Assembly (NCBI RefSeq): GCF_000526695.1
Contig: NZ_JAGO01000018.1
Coordinates: forward strand, 1 to 64,000
DNA from: Carnimonas nigrificans ATCC BAA-78
GTDB taxonomy: Bacteria; Pseudomonadota; Gammaproteobacteria; Pseudomonadales; Halomonadaceae
Length of the DNA stretch: 64,000 nt
Direction of reading: 5' to 3'
Below the pieces are notes generated by a model. It worked only from the letters and a program-made list of their open reading frames with translations. It was not told the origin of the DNA and did no database searches. Positions 25,266 through 36,515 of the stretch are shown piece by piece (positions within the stretch are counted from its first letter, which is position 1; every line of letters begins with the position of its first letter). Position numbers and translations under genes: made by a program.

Positions 25266-25850
25266 TTATTCCTTGAAGCCAATACCTTCGAAAATTGTCT
25301 CTTCGACAGGGCGGCGGTCACTGGGGGCTTCCTTGGCTTGCAGCCCTTCGGGGAGTGCGGCCTTATCGCCCTGCTTGCCCACGGCAATCATCGCTTCAAC
25401 GGAGTAGGTTTCCGGCACCTTAAGCGTCGCGGCGATTTTCTCCTTGTTGATGCCTGTCATGCCGTGAGTGACCCAGCCCAGCTTTTCTGCCTGAAATGCA
25501 AGACTCGCCCAGGCAGCCCCTGTGTCAAAGGCGTAGCTGGGAAATTCGACTTCCGCCTGCGAGGTCATGGTGATTTTTTTAGCCAGCACCACAATCAGCG
25601 CCGAGGCATTTTTGGCCCAGCTCTGGTTGAATTCGACCAGAAAATCCAGATAGGTGCTGAAGCTCTCGCTGTCATTTTTGGAATAAGAGAAGCGCCATGG
25701 CTGAACGTTAAAGGCTGAAGGCGCCCAGCGGGCAGCTTCGAACAGGGTCAACAGCGTCTGGTCATCAATGGCTTCACCGGTAAGCGAGCGCGGCGACCAG
25801 CGATTTACAAATAGCGCATCAGCGGGATACTGCGGTTGACGTTCAGACAT
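25266..25850 (-). CDS. Nitroreductase-family oxidoreductase
   Basis: This 194-residue FMN-dependent NAD(P)H oxidoreductase has the N-terminal phosphate-binding segment NRWSPRSLTGEAI and the loop ARWAPSAFNVQPWRFSY, both typical of the nitroreductase fold. DTGAAWASLAFQAEKLGW forms the dimer helix, and GMTGINKEKI and AMIAVGKQG follow in order. It probably reduces quinones or nitro compounds; the physiological substrate is unknown. Single gene upstream of the hicB-like gene. Confidence 0.88.
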   Translation of the reverse strand: MSERQPQYPADALFVNRWSPRSLTGEAIDDQTLLTLFEAARWAPSAFNVQPWRFSYSKNDSESFSTYLDFLVEFNQSWAKNASALIVVLAKKITMTSQAEVEFPSYAFDTGAAWASLAFQAEKLGWVTHGMTGINKEKIAATLKVPETYSVEAMIAVGKQGDKAALPEGLQAKEAPSDRRPVEETIFEGIGFKE

Positions 25851-26021
25851 GGCATGGCCTCATGGATCAGTGCGAAGAAGGATGTGCCGCTGCATCAGCG
25901 ACGATAGAACCACTTAAACATGGCGCACCGCCGCGCATAAAGTAAAGACTGTTTTGCCACTGTTTTTATTCCATTACGGCCACTGCTATGCTCACGGGCA
26001 TACATTCAGCAGGTAATTCCG

Positions 26022-26396
26022 ATGTCATCGTTAAAGGATCAATTGCAGGGCCACTTTGGATCACGCTCCGTGTACTCTACCGAGCATGGTGATCTGCGCG
26101 AAAACGAAGCGGATCAACAGCGACAGGCGCGTGATCAGCAGCGGCTGGACGAACTTGATGGAATTGTACGCATTCGCCGTGAAACCTCCGGTCGCAAGGG
26201 CAAGGGCGTGACCACCATCGAGGGGGTGCCACTTGCAGAAGATGGCCTGAAATCGCTCACGGCTACTCTCAAGAAACGCTGCGGTAGCGGCGGCTCCCTG
26301 AAGGGGTACATTATTGAAATTCAGGGCGATCACCGCGACACCGTCAAGGCACTGCTTGAAGAACAAGGCTTTAAAGTAAAACTGGCCGGGGGCTGA
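26022..26396 (+). CDS. yciH: SUI1-family translation factor YciH
   Basis: This 124-residue protein has a charged N-terminal part, then a SUI1/eIF1 domain (residues about 45-124). The domain shows VRIRRETSGRKGKGVTTIEG, LKKRCGSGGSLKGYIIEIQG and a final DTVKALLEEQGFKVKLAGG. The family affects start-site fidelity on the ribosome in bacteria. It is followed after 61 bp by a YbaY-like lipoprotein gene on the same strand. Confidence 0.93.
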   Translation: MSSLKDQLQGHFGSRSVYSTEHGDLRENEADQQRQARDQQRLDELDGIVRIRRETSGRKGKGVTTIEGVPLAEDGLKSLTATLKKRCGSGGSLKGYIIEIQGDHRDTVKALLEEQGFKVKLAGG

Positions 26397-26457
26397 GCAG
26401 CCTCCTGACACACCACGCTCGGCTCCGCCTACTCTCGTCATCTTAATGGAAATTGCT

Positions 26458-26877
26458 ATGCACTCGATGATTCGCCCCCGTCAACTTCGCACGCTACTAC
26501 TGGCAGGTACGCTGGGCTTACTGGGAGGCTGTTCATGGATGCCTTTCAGCGGCGGCCCCGACTGGCAAACCCTGAACGGCACCGTAGGACTCTCCGATTC
26601 ATCCCAGGTGCAGCAGGGGCAGATTCATCTGTCGCTGGTTGATCAGGACGACGGCGGCAGCCGCGTGGCCGTGACCCAGCAGCGCGTCACCGGCACCTGG
26701 CCCGAGCACTTCGAGCTGATGTACGACCACAACGGCATTGATGAAAGTCACCATTACGCGCTGACCGGCAGTCTTGTCATTGATGGCAAGCTCCGCTATG
26801 TAGAGCACGAAGCGGTTCCGGCACTCACTCAGGGTGCTCCCAGAAGCGCCGTGCAGCTGGTATTGGCACCTCGCTAG
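26458..26877 (+). CDS. YbaY-like lipoprotein
   Basis: This 139-residue lipoprotein has signal sequence LLLAGTLGLLGGC with the lipobox cysteine near residue 25. The mature part (LNGTVGLSDSSQVQQGQIHL, then SLVDQDDGG, and a C-terminal VQLVLAPR) fits the YbaY family (type III secretion pilotin-like beta fold) of outer-membrane lipoproteins of unclear role. The ATG at 26458 has GGAAA 7 nt upstream; 26446 is an in-frame alternative. Confidence 0.8.
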   Translation: MHSMIRPRQLRTLLLAGTLGLLGGCSWMPFSGGPDWQTLNGTVGLSDSSQVQQGQIHLSLVDQDDGGSRVAVTQQRVTGTWPEHFELMYDHNGIDESHHYALTGSLVIDGKLRYVEHEAVPALTQGAPRSAVQLVLAPR

Positions 26878-26890
26878 CCACACAGACACC

Positions 26891-26914
26891 AACGGCACCT
26901 CAGGGTGCCGTTTT
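26891..26914 (+). terminator. Terminator between ybaY-like and beta-lactamase genes
   Basis: Stem CGGCACC/GGTGCCG with a short loop and four T, between two convergent genes. Confidence 0.75.
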
Positions 26915-26926
26915 GGTTCATGCGCT

Positions 26927-27802
26927 CTACTCTTCAGTAATCAGCCCGACGATTGTTTTTCCCAGTGCTCTGATCGCTTCATCGCGCTGCGCCATCTGCT
27001 GACCAACGCCGGTCATGTAGATGGTAACGATAACCGGCTTGTGATGCGGCGGCTGCAAGAGCGCCACGATATTGCGCGTATTGTGAAGGCCGCTTCCCGT
27101 CTTGTCTGCTACCTGCCACTTCCGAGGCACTACCGCTCGCAGCAGTTCATCGGCAACCTGATCGTTCTCCATCCAGTGAAGCAGTTGCTGACGCTGCGCT
27201 TTGGGTAGCGCATCACCGAGCAGCAATCGTTGCAGCGACAGCGCCATGGCGCGCGGGGAAGTGGTATCCCGTGCATCGCCTGGAGCGGCTTCATTCAATT
27301 GTGGTTCGAAACGATCAAGGCGCGTCACCTGATCCCCCAGAGTGCGAGCATACCGGGTCACCTGCTGCGGGCCGCCTAGCTGGTTCAATATCAGATTGGC
27401 CGCGGTATTATCGCTCACGCTCAAGGCAGCGCTGCAAAGTTGCGCCATGGTCAAACGCTGCCCGACATAGCGCGACGTTATCGGCGAATGAGCCACCAGC
27501 TGCTTTTCGGATAGCGGCGGCGCTTTGGATTCCAGCTGCTGACCGTCATGGCCGTTGTTATTCAATAGCGCCGCACACATGAATACCTTGGAGGTGCTCG
27601 CCATGGGAAAGCGCTGATCGGCCTGATAGTGCCAGGTGCGCCCGCTTTCAGTGTCCATCACGTAAGCGCCCACACGACCGCCTAAGGTCTGCTCAATACG
27701 GGCTGCCTGCTTACTCAGCGGATCAACGGGAGCGGTATCGGCATGTGCGCTGCCTAACCACACGAAAAAAGTGCAACAAGCCAATAACCATCGCATCTGC
27801 AT
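26927..27802 (-). CDS. Class A beta-lactamase
   Basis: This 291-residue exported serine beta-lactamase has a signal peptide to about residue 21 (cleavage near AHA-DT). The complete catalytic set is present: STSK (Ser69 here, the Ambler Ser70 nucleophile), VSDN (Ambler 130 loop), FEPQLN (Glu166 deacylation base with Asn170) and ADKTGSG (Ambler 234 box). It should be an active penicillinase or cephalosporinase; the spectrum cannot be read from sequence. No ampR-like or bla regulator is near. It lies 16 bp after an RNase T2 gene, probably co-transcribed. No mobile elements flank it, so it looks like an intrinsic chromosomal gene. Confidence 0.93.
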   Translation of the reverse strand: MQMRWLLACCTFFVWLGSAHADTAPVDPLSKQAARIEQTLGGRVGAYVMDTESGRTWHYQADQRFPMASTSKVFMCAALLNNNGHDGQQLESKAPPLSEKQLVAHSPITSRYVGQRLTMAQLCSAALSVSDNTAANLILNQLGGPQQVTRYARTLGDQVTRLDRFEPQLNEAAPGDARDTTSPRAMALSLQRLLLGDALPKAQRQQLLHWMENDQVADELLRAVVPRKWQVADKTGSGLHNTRNIVALLQPPHHKPVIVTIYMTGVGQQMAQRDEAIRALGKTIVGLITEE

Positions 27803-27818
27803 AAGTGTCCTGCCTGTT

Positions 27819-28634
27819 TTATAGATTCACGTTACGGTCACAGCGCCCGCGCCCCGCCTGACCAAAGCTGCTGCTGGCAGGAAAGTTATCCAGCTGATTG
27901 CCTTTGATACCAATCCGCAGCTCGGTAAGACGCCCGCTACGGTCGCACATCAGCATCAGCGCCCTGCTGCTGGTATTAAACGTGGAGCCAAAGGTGGCAA
28001 GAATATCCTGACGCGCGACCTGCTGACCACGGTGATTGGCGAGCCATTGCCCGAAGCGGCTGCCTTCCACCTTATGGAAGAGCGTGATGGCGTGATCAAA
28101 ATACCGGTCAGCCGAAATATTGAAACAGGCACCATGCTTCGCGTATTCGTGGCGATCGAGACAGCTTTTCTCACCGGGCATCACCGCTGCCAGCGCCGAG
28201 GAAGTGCCACCTTCCAACGCCGGTTTTGAGAACGAGCAGAAGCTGCCGCTGTGCTGACGATCAACCGCGAAACAGCCGTCACGGTTCCACTCAGAGCGAC
28301 GCACGCCTTGCTGCGCCAGTTCGTGTGGCACACCGGGCCATAGTCCATGCAGCACCAGCGCATGGCTGCTGTCGCTACGACACTCAGGGCGTTCTTGATG
28401 CCCCTGACAGAAGCCGGGCTGCCAACTGAGCGCCAGCGTAAAATCATTCACCGCAGCGAAATCCAGCTTTCCATCTTGCTGAAATGAAGGTGCCGATTGC
28501 TGCTGGTTGTTGCCAGAATGTGGTGAAGAGCGCGGTGACGAATGCGAGCCATACTGATTCCACACGGCTCCCACGCCAAATACCATGACCCAAATCACCG
28601 CAACGGCAATTTTCCTTGTATGTTTCTTGTTCAT
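27819..28634 (-). CDS. Ribonuclease T2-family enzyme
   Basis: This 271-residue protein has an N-terminal membrane-spanning or uncleaved signal segment (IAVAVIWVMVFGVGAVW), a Ser/Pro/Gln-rich linker, then the T2 domain. Both catalytic blocks are intact: LVLHGLWPG (CAS I) and HEYAKHGACF (CAS II). Six or more cysteines fit the disulphide pattern. It would cleave single-stranded RNA in the periplasm, like Escherichia coli RNase I. It has a good ribosome site (AGGATCGCAAG) and leads directly into the beta-lactamase gene. Confidence 0.92.
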   Translation of the reverse strand: MNKKHTRKIAVAVIWVMVFGVGAVWNQYGSHSSPRSSPHSGNNQQQSAPSFQQDGKLDFAAVNDFTLALSWQPGFCQGHQERPECRSDSSHALVLHGLWPGVPHELAQQGVRRSEWNRDGCFAVDRQHSGSFCSFSKPALEGGTSSALAAVMPGEKSCLDRHEYAKHGACFNISADRYFDHAITLFHKVEGSRFGQWLANHRGQQVARQDILATFGSTFNTSSRALMLMCDRSGRLTELRIGIKGNQLDNFPASSSFGQAGRGRCDRNVNL

Positions 28635-28872
28635 CTTGCGATCCTATCGGTGCAGAATAACGCCCTGCAGGGCGAATGCCGATGCGCTACTGATAGCCAG
28701 CAGGCGCCATATGAAATGGCCGTAGCGTCTTCCTTCATGACATGGCTTGAACAGGGCATACGCACAGGCATAAATTGACCATAACAACGCCCCTGCGAGT
28801 CGGCTGTGTAAGCTCTATCTCTATAAGTGCTTATTATCCTTCAGCGTCTTATCTTCAAGGAATCCTGCGACC

Positions 28873-30090
28873 GTGTCCGATACTCACTCTTCTTCATTTG
28901 ATGCCGTGGCGGATCAACCTGATACGCCGCAAGAGCCGCAGCAAAGTACGTCGAGCCCTTATCGCCGCGCCTCCATTGCCTTCTTTTTCGCGCTGTCCGG
29001 GCTGGCGATGTCGAACTGGGCGGTGCGCTTGCCTGATATCCGCCGCACGCTCGCCATCAATGATGCGCAGATCGGTCTGCTGCTGCTGTGCCCCGTGGTA
29101 GGTTCACTGGGACTGACGCTGCTCTCCAGCTATCTCATTGGCACCTTCGGCAGCCGTCGTACCACACGTATCGGCTCTTATCTGATCGTGCTGTCGCTGG
29201 TGCTGATCGGCTGGTCGCCCAACCCTTATACATTGGGCGGTGCGCTGCTGGTGTTTGGGGCGGGCATGGGGCTGATGAACATTTCGATGAACGATCAGGC
29301 TTCCAGTCTTGAACGCCGCTACCGGCGCTCGATTATGTCATCGTTTCACGGCGTCTTCAGCCTGGGTGGCATGGTCGGCTCGCTTAGCGGCGGCGCGCTG
29401 GCGAGTATTGGCCTGATTCCTGCCTACCACCTGACGCTGATCGCGGCCCTGCTGTTTGTCGGTATTCTGGTCAGCAAACGGTTGCTGATCAAACCTCAGC
29501 CACGTCAGCAAACGGCCAAAGGGCCGCTGTTTGTGGTTCCCAAAGGACGACTGTGGCTGATCGGCGGTATCGCGGCAGCCACCGTCTTTGTCGAAGGGTC
29601 GATGGCCGACTGGTCTTCGCTGTTCTTGACCGAGGCAGGCTCCTCAACCGGCTTTGCAGCGTTAGGTCTGGCGGTATTTACCGGCTCCATGGCGGTGGGA
29701 CGCCTGCTGGGTGACAAATGGATTGATGCCGCTGGCCCACGGATTGCTCTACAGGTAGGTGGAATATTAGGCATTGTCGGGCTGGGCATTGCAGTGATCT
29801 TTGCCACTCCGGTTGCCTCGTTGATCGGCTTCGTACTGGCAGGACTCGGCATGGCCTCGCTGTTCCCCTGCCTGATTGGACTGGCCGGCAAAACACCCGA
29901 TATGGAGCCTTCCCAAGCGATTTCGTCAGTCGCCATGATGGGCTATGTCAGCATGATGGGCGGCCCGCCGATGCTGGGCTTTCTTTCTCATGCGGTAGGC
30001 TTGCGCCTGGCCTTCGTGGCACTGCTGCTGTCATCCATTGTGATTGTGGCACTGGCAAGCCCCGCAGCACGCAGCAAAAGCAACCAGTAG
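28873..30090 (+). CDS. MFS transporter, YbjJ-like (copy 1)
   Basis: This 405-residue protein has twelve predicted helices and starts with GTG (AAGGA about 13 nt upstream). The N terminus is polar. The signature SNWAVRLPDIRRTLAINDAQ, GMGLMNISMNDQA and SSFHGVFSLGGMVGS resemble the YbjJ branch of the major facilitator superfamily. A second member of the same branch is at 61203-62426. The substrate is unknown. Confidence 0.85.
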   Translation: MSDTHSSSFDAVADQPDTPQEPQQSTSSPYRRASIAFFFALSGLAMSNWAVRLPDIRRTLAINDAQIGLLLLCPVVGSLGLTLLSSYLIGTFGSRRTTRIGSYLIVLSLVLIGWSPNPYTLGGALLVFGAGMGLMNISMNDQASSLERRYRRSIMSSFHGVFSLGGMVGSLSGGALASIGLIPAYHLTLIAALLFVGILVSKRLLIKPQPRQQTAKGPLFVVPKGRLWLIGGIAAATVFVEGSMADWSSLFLTEAGSSTGFAALGLAVFTGSMAVGRLLGDKWIDAAGPRIALQVGGILGIVGLGIAVIFATPVASLIGFVLAGLGMASLFPCLIGLAGKTPDMEPSQAISSVAMMGYVSMMGGPPMLGFLSHAVGLRLAFVALLLSSIVIVALASPAARSKSNQ

Positions 30091-30218
30091 CTATTTTATA
30101 GCGTCTGACTGGCGTATCAGCGCAGGAATGAATGGTCATTCATATCGACGAAGGAATACTCGACTAAAGAGAGTTTGGAGCAACATGGTTATCGGTCAAG
30201 ATACAACCAAACCAATAA

Positions 30219-31883
<1,665 letters not shown>

Positions 31884-31890
31884 CACGATT

Positions 31891-31937
31891 CAAGCCCCGC
31901 CCCTTCTGCGCGTAACTAGCCAGAAGGGCGGGGCTTG
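31891..31937. terminator. Long hairpin after the porin gene
   Basis: A 17-bp inverted repeat CAAGCCCCGCCC...TTCTG/CAGAAGGGCGGGGCTTG lies between convergent genes. No T run, so it may be a bidirectional barrier rather than a classical terminator. Confidence 0.6.
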
Positions 31938-31994
31938 TGAGTGTGGGGAAGAGTGAGTGTGTAGAGAGTGAAGGTGGAGAATGTGGATGATAAT

Positions 31995-32018
31995 GCTGAG
32001 CGGGATTTCCCGCTCAGC
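31995..32018 (-). terminator. Hairpin after the sugar-binding protein gene
   Basis: A perfect 11-bp stem GCTGAGCGGGA/TCCCGCTCAGC with a 2-nt loop (in practice 4 or more), 40 bp after the stop at 32059. The flanking sequence on the minus strand is A/T-rich. Confidence 0.65.
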
Positions 32019-32058
32019 CAGTCATATCAGAAGGGTTTGCTTCAGAGAGCAGCTTGTA

Positions 32059-33360
32059 TCAATCGCTATCCTTCGGTGCAGCAATCTCAGCGCGTCTCAC
32101 CAGCCTTGTCATGTCACGTTCAAGCCTTGAAATGGCATCATCCACCGAGGTCTCGCCGCCCAATACGCTGTGGGTGCGATTGAAGATGGAGTTGGTGTAG
32201 CGCGGATAAAGCGTTTTCACCACACTGGCGGGGCGCACGATGGCCTCTTCCACGGCCGTCTGCACGTACGCGAAATAGGGCAGCGCTTTCAGGATATCCG
32301 GGTCCTTGTACAGATCAGTGTAAGAAGGCATGAACGAGAGTTTAAGCGCGCGCTTTTTCTGCTCCTCCTTGCTGGAGATCAAGGCCACCAAATCCGCGGC
32401 CTCCTTCTGATGCGTCGAATAGCGTGGAACCGCGACACTCCAGCCTCCCAGAGTAGAGCGATGCGTGCCTGTTTCTCCAGCCGGCATGGGCGCTACGCCA
32501 ATTTTTCCTCTGACCGGGCTACTGGGGTTTTGGGCCAGTGCCCAGGCATAGCTCCAGTTACGCATGAACACTGAATTTCCTGACTGGAACACCCCGCGCG
32601 ACTGCTCTTCTTCATAACTCAGCGCACCCTGGGGAGAAATACCGCCGATCCAGCCACGAGCACGTTCAAGGGAGCGTCGCAAGGCGGGGGTATCCACCTC
32701 CGGTTGCCCATCCTCATTGATCAGTACACCGCCACCTTCCGATGCCGTCCATTCCAGCAGGTTGCAGGTCAGCCCCTCATAGGACTTGCCCTGAAACACA
32801 TAGCCCCATATCCGGTTACCCGCCTGACGCTCTTGCTGCTGAATATAGGCGGCGGTCTCTTCCATTTCATCCCAGTTTTTCGGCACCTCACGGTGATACT
32901 TGTCGAGCAGATCCTTGCGATAAAACAGCAGGCTGGAATCCACATAGGCAGGCAGTGCCTTGATTCTGCCCTCCACCGTATTGTTATTGATCGTATTCTC
33001 GAATTGACCACTGCCAAGATCTCCCGGCAGCAGCGTATTGAGATCGGACAAATGCGCATCCAGAATCCCGGCCCAGGTGGTATCAATCAGGATCACATCC
33101 AGATCACTCGAACCGGCACTCAACAGCTGCTGATAAAGCGAGAGCTTTTCGTTGGCGGAAGAGGGAAGAGAAACGAAGTTAACCTGATTACCGGTACGTT
33201 TCTCCCACTCCTGCACGGCATCCAGACAAGGATCATTGCTGGAACCATCACCACAGGTAATATTAAGGGTTACTCCTTCGGCGGCGGCATTAGAGGCCGC
33301 AAACAGAAGGCCCAGGGTGATACTGCTGGCAACAATCCAGCGGTGAGTTAAAAGCCTCAT
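32059..33360 (-). CDS. Sugar ABC transporter, solute-binding protein (ThuE-like)
   Basis: This 433-residue family 1 extracellular solute-binding protein has a signal peptide (ITLGLLFAASNAAA) and the usual DVILIDTTWAGIL, ALPAYVDSSLLFYRKDLLDKY and STLGGWSVAVPRYS motifs. These are close to trehalose/maltose-binding ThuE and AglE proteins. It delivers sugar to the two permeases encoded upstream. It is the last gene of the cluster, 29 bp after the ATPase gene, with a strong AGGAGG ribosome site that suits high expression of a binding protein. Confidence 0.88.
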   Translation of the reverse strand: MRLLTHRWIVASSITLGLLFAASNAAAEGVTLNITCGDGSSNDPCLDAVQEWEKRTGNQVNFVSLPSSANEKLSLYQQLLSAGSSDLDVILIDTTWAGILDAHLSDLNTLLPGDLGSGQFENTINNNTVEGRIKALPAYVDSSLLFYRKDLLDKYHREVPKNWDEMEETAAYIQQQERQAGNRIWGYVFQGKSYEGLTCNLLEWTASEGGGVLINEDGQPEVDTPALRRSLERARGWIGGISPQGALSYEEEQSRGVFQSGNSVFMRNWSYAWALAQNPSSPVRGKIGVAPMPAGETGTHRSTLGGWSVAVPRYSTHQKEAADLVALISSKEEQKKRALKLSFMPSYTDLYKDPDILKALPYFAYVQTAVEEAIVRPASVVKTLYPRYTNSIFNRTHSVLGGETSVDDAISRLERDMTRLVRRAEIAAPKDSD

Positions 33361-33389
33361 GCCACTTTCCTCCTACAGCATCCATGTAT

Positions 33390-34508
33390 TCAACACTCGA
33401 TAGCAGTCACACCGGGGCGAGGTAACGCCTGACCGTCGCCATCGAAAAGGTGCGCGTGTTCAACCGAGAAGGAGACAGCCACCTTGTCGCCAATCGCCAG
33501 CTCGTTACCGGCGGGGGCACGGCAAACCGGGAAATTCATGTCAAGATTGCTGGTGCCATCGGGAGGAAGCAGATAGACATAGATCTCATTGCCCAGATAT
33601 TCAATATTGCTGACCGTAAAGCTATGTTGATCGTTGCTTGGCGTTAGCTGCATATGCTCAGGCCGAATGCCAAGCGTGAGCCTGGAAGTTCCGCCCGTTG
33701 ATGCAAATGGCAGCCTGATCGCACTGATGCCCTTGCCTTGAATCTGAACACCCTGCTCATCGCTGGTGCTTACTTCAACATCGAAGAAGTTCATCTTCGG
33801 TGAGCCAATAAAACCTGCCACGAAGGTGTTGGCGGGCCGTTCAAACAGCTCGCGCGGCGAGCCAGCCTGCTCGATATGGCCTGCGTTCAGCACCACAATC
33901 TTGTCGGCCAGCGTCATCGCTTCGGTCTGGTCGTGTGTTACATAGATCATGGTGGAACCAAGCAGCTTATGAAGCCGCGCAATTTCAACGCGCATACGTA
34001 CACGCAGCGCAGCATCCAGGTTGGAAAGCGGCTCATCCATCAGCAGGATGTCCGATTCACGGGCGATGGCTCGACCAATCGCCACACGCTGACGCTGACC
34101 GCCGGAAAGCTGCTTGGGCTTGCGCCCCATCAATTCATCAAGCTGAAGAATCTTGGCGGTTTCCATCACCCGTTGACGTACCGCTTCCTTATCCTGACCC
34201 GCCAGCTTCAGGCCAAAGGCAATATTGTCGAAAACGGTCATGTGCGGATAAAGCGCATAGGACTGGAAAACCATGCCCACGCCACGCTCACGCGGCGGCA
34301 GGTCATTGACCAGCTGTCCGCCGATGTGAAGCTCTCCATCACTGATCGACTCAAGTCCGGCAATCAGCCGCAACAGGGTTGACTTGCCGCACCCGGAGGG
34401 GCCGACCAGCACCGCGAATTCACCATTTTTGATCTCAAGATCAACACCCTTGATGATCAGATTGCCGCCAAACTCTTTTTTTACCTGCTGAAGCCTGACA
34501 TCCGCCAT
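33390..34508 (-). CDS. Sugar ABC transporter, ATPase (MalK/ThuK type)
   Basis: This 372-residue ATPase has a Walker A GPSGCGKST, signature LSGGQRQR, Walker B ILLMDEPLSNLD and H-loop THDQTEAM, followed by the C-terminal MalK-type regulatory OB domain (TLGIRPEHM). It powers the neighbouring CUT1 importer; such ATPases are often shared between several sugar systems. It lies 184 bp downstream of the second permease gene, so a separate promoter or RNA processing in the gap is possible. Confidence 0.9.
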   Translation of the reverse strand: MADVRLQQVKKEFGGNLIIKGVDLEIKNGEFAVLVGPSGCGKSTLLRLIAGLESISDGELHIGGQLVNDLPPRERGVGMVFQSYALYPHMTVFDNIAFGLKLAGQDKEAVRQRVMETAKILQLDELMGRKPKQLSGGQRQRVAIGRAIARESDILLMDEPLSNLDAALRVRMRVEIARLHKLLGSTMIYVTHDQTEAMTLADKIVVLNAGHIEQAGSPRELFERPANTFVAGFIGSPKMNFFDVEVSTSDEQGVQIQGKGISAIRLPFASTGGTSRLTLGIRPEHMQLTPSNDQHSFTVSNIEYLGNEIYVYLLPPDGTSNLDMNFPVCRAPAGNELAIGDKVAVSFSVEHAHLFDGDGQALPRPGVTAIEC

Positions 34509-34692
34509 CGTTCACTCTCCCTGCCATCCATTCATTAACGCATATGTCTCGGGCCAGCCCTGGCATTTCTGCAAGGTGACTGCGACCAACCATGCGGCGT
34601 CAGATATCGTTTGGTGGGCATCCCCCTGCAAAAACCTGTCCCTTGTGCAGCAGTTTCTGCCTGGCCTGATCAGCGCCCACCCTTGTCAGTGT

Positions 34693-35556
34693 CTAGCCTT
34701 TAACAGCACCCGCCGTCAGGCCGGAAACAATACGGCGCTGGAAAATCATCACCAGCACCACCAGAGGCACCGTCACTACCACTGAAGCCGCCATCAATAC
34801 TCCCCACGGCAGCTCAAACTGGCTGTTACCTGAAATCATCGCGATTGCCACCGGCACGGTGCGCTGCTCGTTGGTCAGCACGAACGTCAGGGCAAACAGA
34901 AACTCGTTCCACGCGGCAATAAAGGCCAGCAGCCCGGTCGTCACCATGGCCGGCACCATCAATGGCAAGAACACACGGGTCAGCGTTACCCAGGGCGTCG
35001 CTCCATCCATGATGGCCGCTTCTTCCAGCTCATTGGGAAGCTGACGTATGAAGGTGGTCATCACCCACACCGTAAAAGGCAAAGTGAAGATGCTGTAGGA
35101 AAGCACCAGCGACCAGGGCGTGTTGTAGATGCCCAGCCAGCGAATGACTTCAAACAGTCCTGACAACACGGCAATCTGCGGAAACATCGAGACGCCCAGC
35201 ACCACCACCATCACCATGCCGCGCCCGCGAAAGCGCACCCTGCCAAGCGCATAGGCTGCTGCCAGCCCCAGTAACAGCGCCAACAGAACCACCAGCACGG
35301 CAACCAGCGCCGAGTTAAAGATGCTGCGGCTAAAGGTTGGCTGCGCAAACAGGGTACGATAGTTGGAAAAATCCAGCGCTGTCGGTAATGCACTGACCTC
35401 GAACAGCGCGCTGGAAGGCTTAAACGATGAGATAAGCGCGTAATAGAAAGGGAAAATAGCGTAGAAAGTGAGCGCTATGACCAATACCCAAAATCCCGCC
35501 CGCAAGAGCACGCGCTTAAAGGCCGCAGCCTTGTCTGGAGTACGTTCACGGTTCAT
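34693..35556 (-). CDS. Sugar ABC transporter, permease (MalG/ThuG type)
   Basis: This 287-residue protein has six predicted helices and the ATPase-docking EAA loop LEEAAIMDGATPWVTLTRVF. The C terminus FQRRIVSGLTAGAVKG is the standard end of MalG-like proteins. Its ATG overlaps the stop of the other permease gene (ATGA). Confidence 0.9.
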   Translation of the reverse strand: MNRERTPDKAAAFKRVLLRAGFWVLVIALTFYAIFPFYYALISSFKPSSALFEVSALPTALDFSNYRTLFAQPTFSRSIFNSALVAVLVVLLALLLGLAAAYALGRVRFRGRGMVMVVVLGVSMFPQIAVLSGLFEVIRWLGIYNTPWSLVLSYSIFTLPFTVWVMTTFIRQLPNELEEAAIMDGATPWVTLTRVFLPLMVPAMVTTGLLAFIAAWNEFLFALTFVLTNEQRTVPVAIAMISGNSQFELPWGVLMAASVVVTVPLVVLVMIFQRRIVSGLTAGAVKG

Positions 35557-36515
35557 GAAGAAATCCCCAATTGACGACGACCAAGATAGAGATACACCAC
35601 TGCTATCAGCGAGATCACCACGAACAGGATGGTGGAAGCGGCACTTCCGTAGCCTACATCCTGGAATTCAACCAGCTGCTGGCGAGCGTAAACCGACATG
35701 GTCATGGTGCTGCTCGAATTTGAGGTAAGCACATACACCAGGTCGAAGACGCGCAGCGCATCCAGCACACGGAAGATAATGGCGACCAGCAGCGCAGGAG
35801 TAATCAGCGGCAAAGTAACGCGGAAGAAAACGCGCATCGGGTGAATACCATCCACTTTCGCGGCTTCATAACAATCGGAAGGCAACATCTGCATCGCCGC
35901 CAGCACCAGCAAGGCGACAAAGGGGGTGGCTTTCCAGACATCAACAATAATCACCGCCCACATCGACAAGGAAGAGCTGGCCGTCCATGCCAGCGGCTCG
36001 CTGATAATGCCTACTCCCATCAGCAGATAATTAATGATTCCGAACTGATCATTAAACATCCATAGCCACATCTGCGCCGACACCACCGTGGGAATAGCCC
36101 AGGGAATCAGGATGGCGGCACGTACCCACACTCTTCCCTTAAAGTTTGCGTTAAGAATTAACGCAACAATAACTCCCACTACGACTTCAAGTGACACCGT
36201 AATAACGGTGAAGAAGAGCGTGTTATAAACAGAGTTCCACCAGTCAGGATCAGCGAGAACGCCATAGAAAGCGCCATCCTGATAATAGAGATAGTTCTCC
36301 ACCCCAATCCACTGCGCCTGATCGAGCTGAGTCAGGTTGGCATCCGTAAAGCTGAACCACAGCGTCCGCAGCAGCGGCCAGCCGGCCACCACCAGCAACC
36401 CCACCAGCAGCGGAGAAAGGAACAACCAGGCTGAACGCACTCGCTCACGGCGAACCTGCGTTCCTCGCGCTGAACGGTTACGCCGCTCAGACGTAAGCAA
36501 TGATGCTTTCCCCAT
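35553..36515 (-). CDS. Sugar ABC transporter, permease (MalF/ThuF type)
   Basis: This 320-residue membrane protein has about six helices with the EAA loop YEAAKVDGIHPMRVFFRVTL. The N terminus is basic (SERRNRSARGTQVRRERVRS), as usual. First gene of the transporter operon; AGGGAG ribosome site 10 nt before the ATG. The gene order is F-G-K-E, with the binding protein last, whereas thu and agl operons usually start with it. Confidence 0.9.
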   Translation of the reverse strand: MGKASLLTSERRNRSARGTQVRRERVRSAWLFLSPLLVGLLVVAGWPLLRTLWFSFTDANLTQLDQAQWIGVENYLYYQDGAFYGVLADPDWWNSVYNTLFFTVITVSLEVVVGVIVALILNANFKGRVWVRAAILIPWAIPTVVSAQMWLWMFNDQFGIINYLLMGVGIISEPLAWTASSSLSMWAVIIVDVWKATPFVALLVLAAMQMLPSDCYEAAKVDGIHPMRVFFRVTLPLITPALLVAIIFRVLDALRVFDLVYVLTSNSSSTMTMSVYARQQLVEFQDVGYGSAASTILFVVISLIAVVYLYLGRRQLGISS

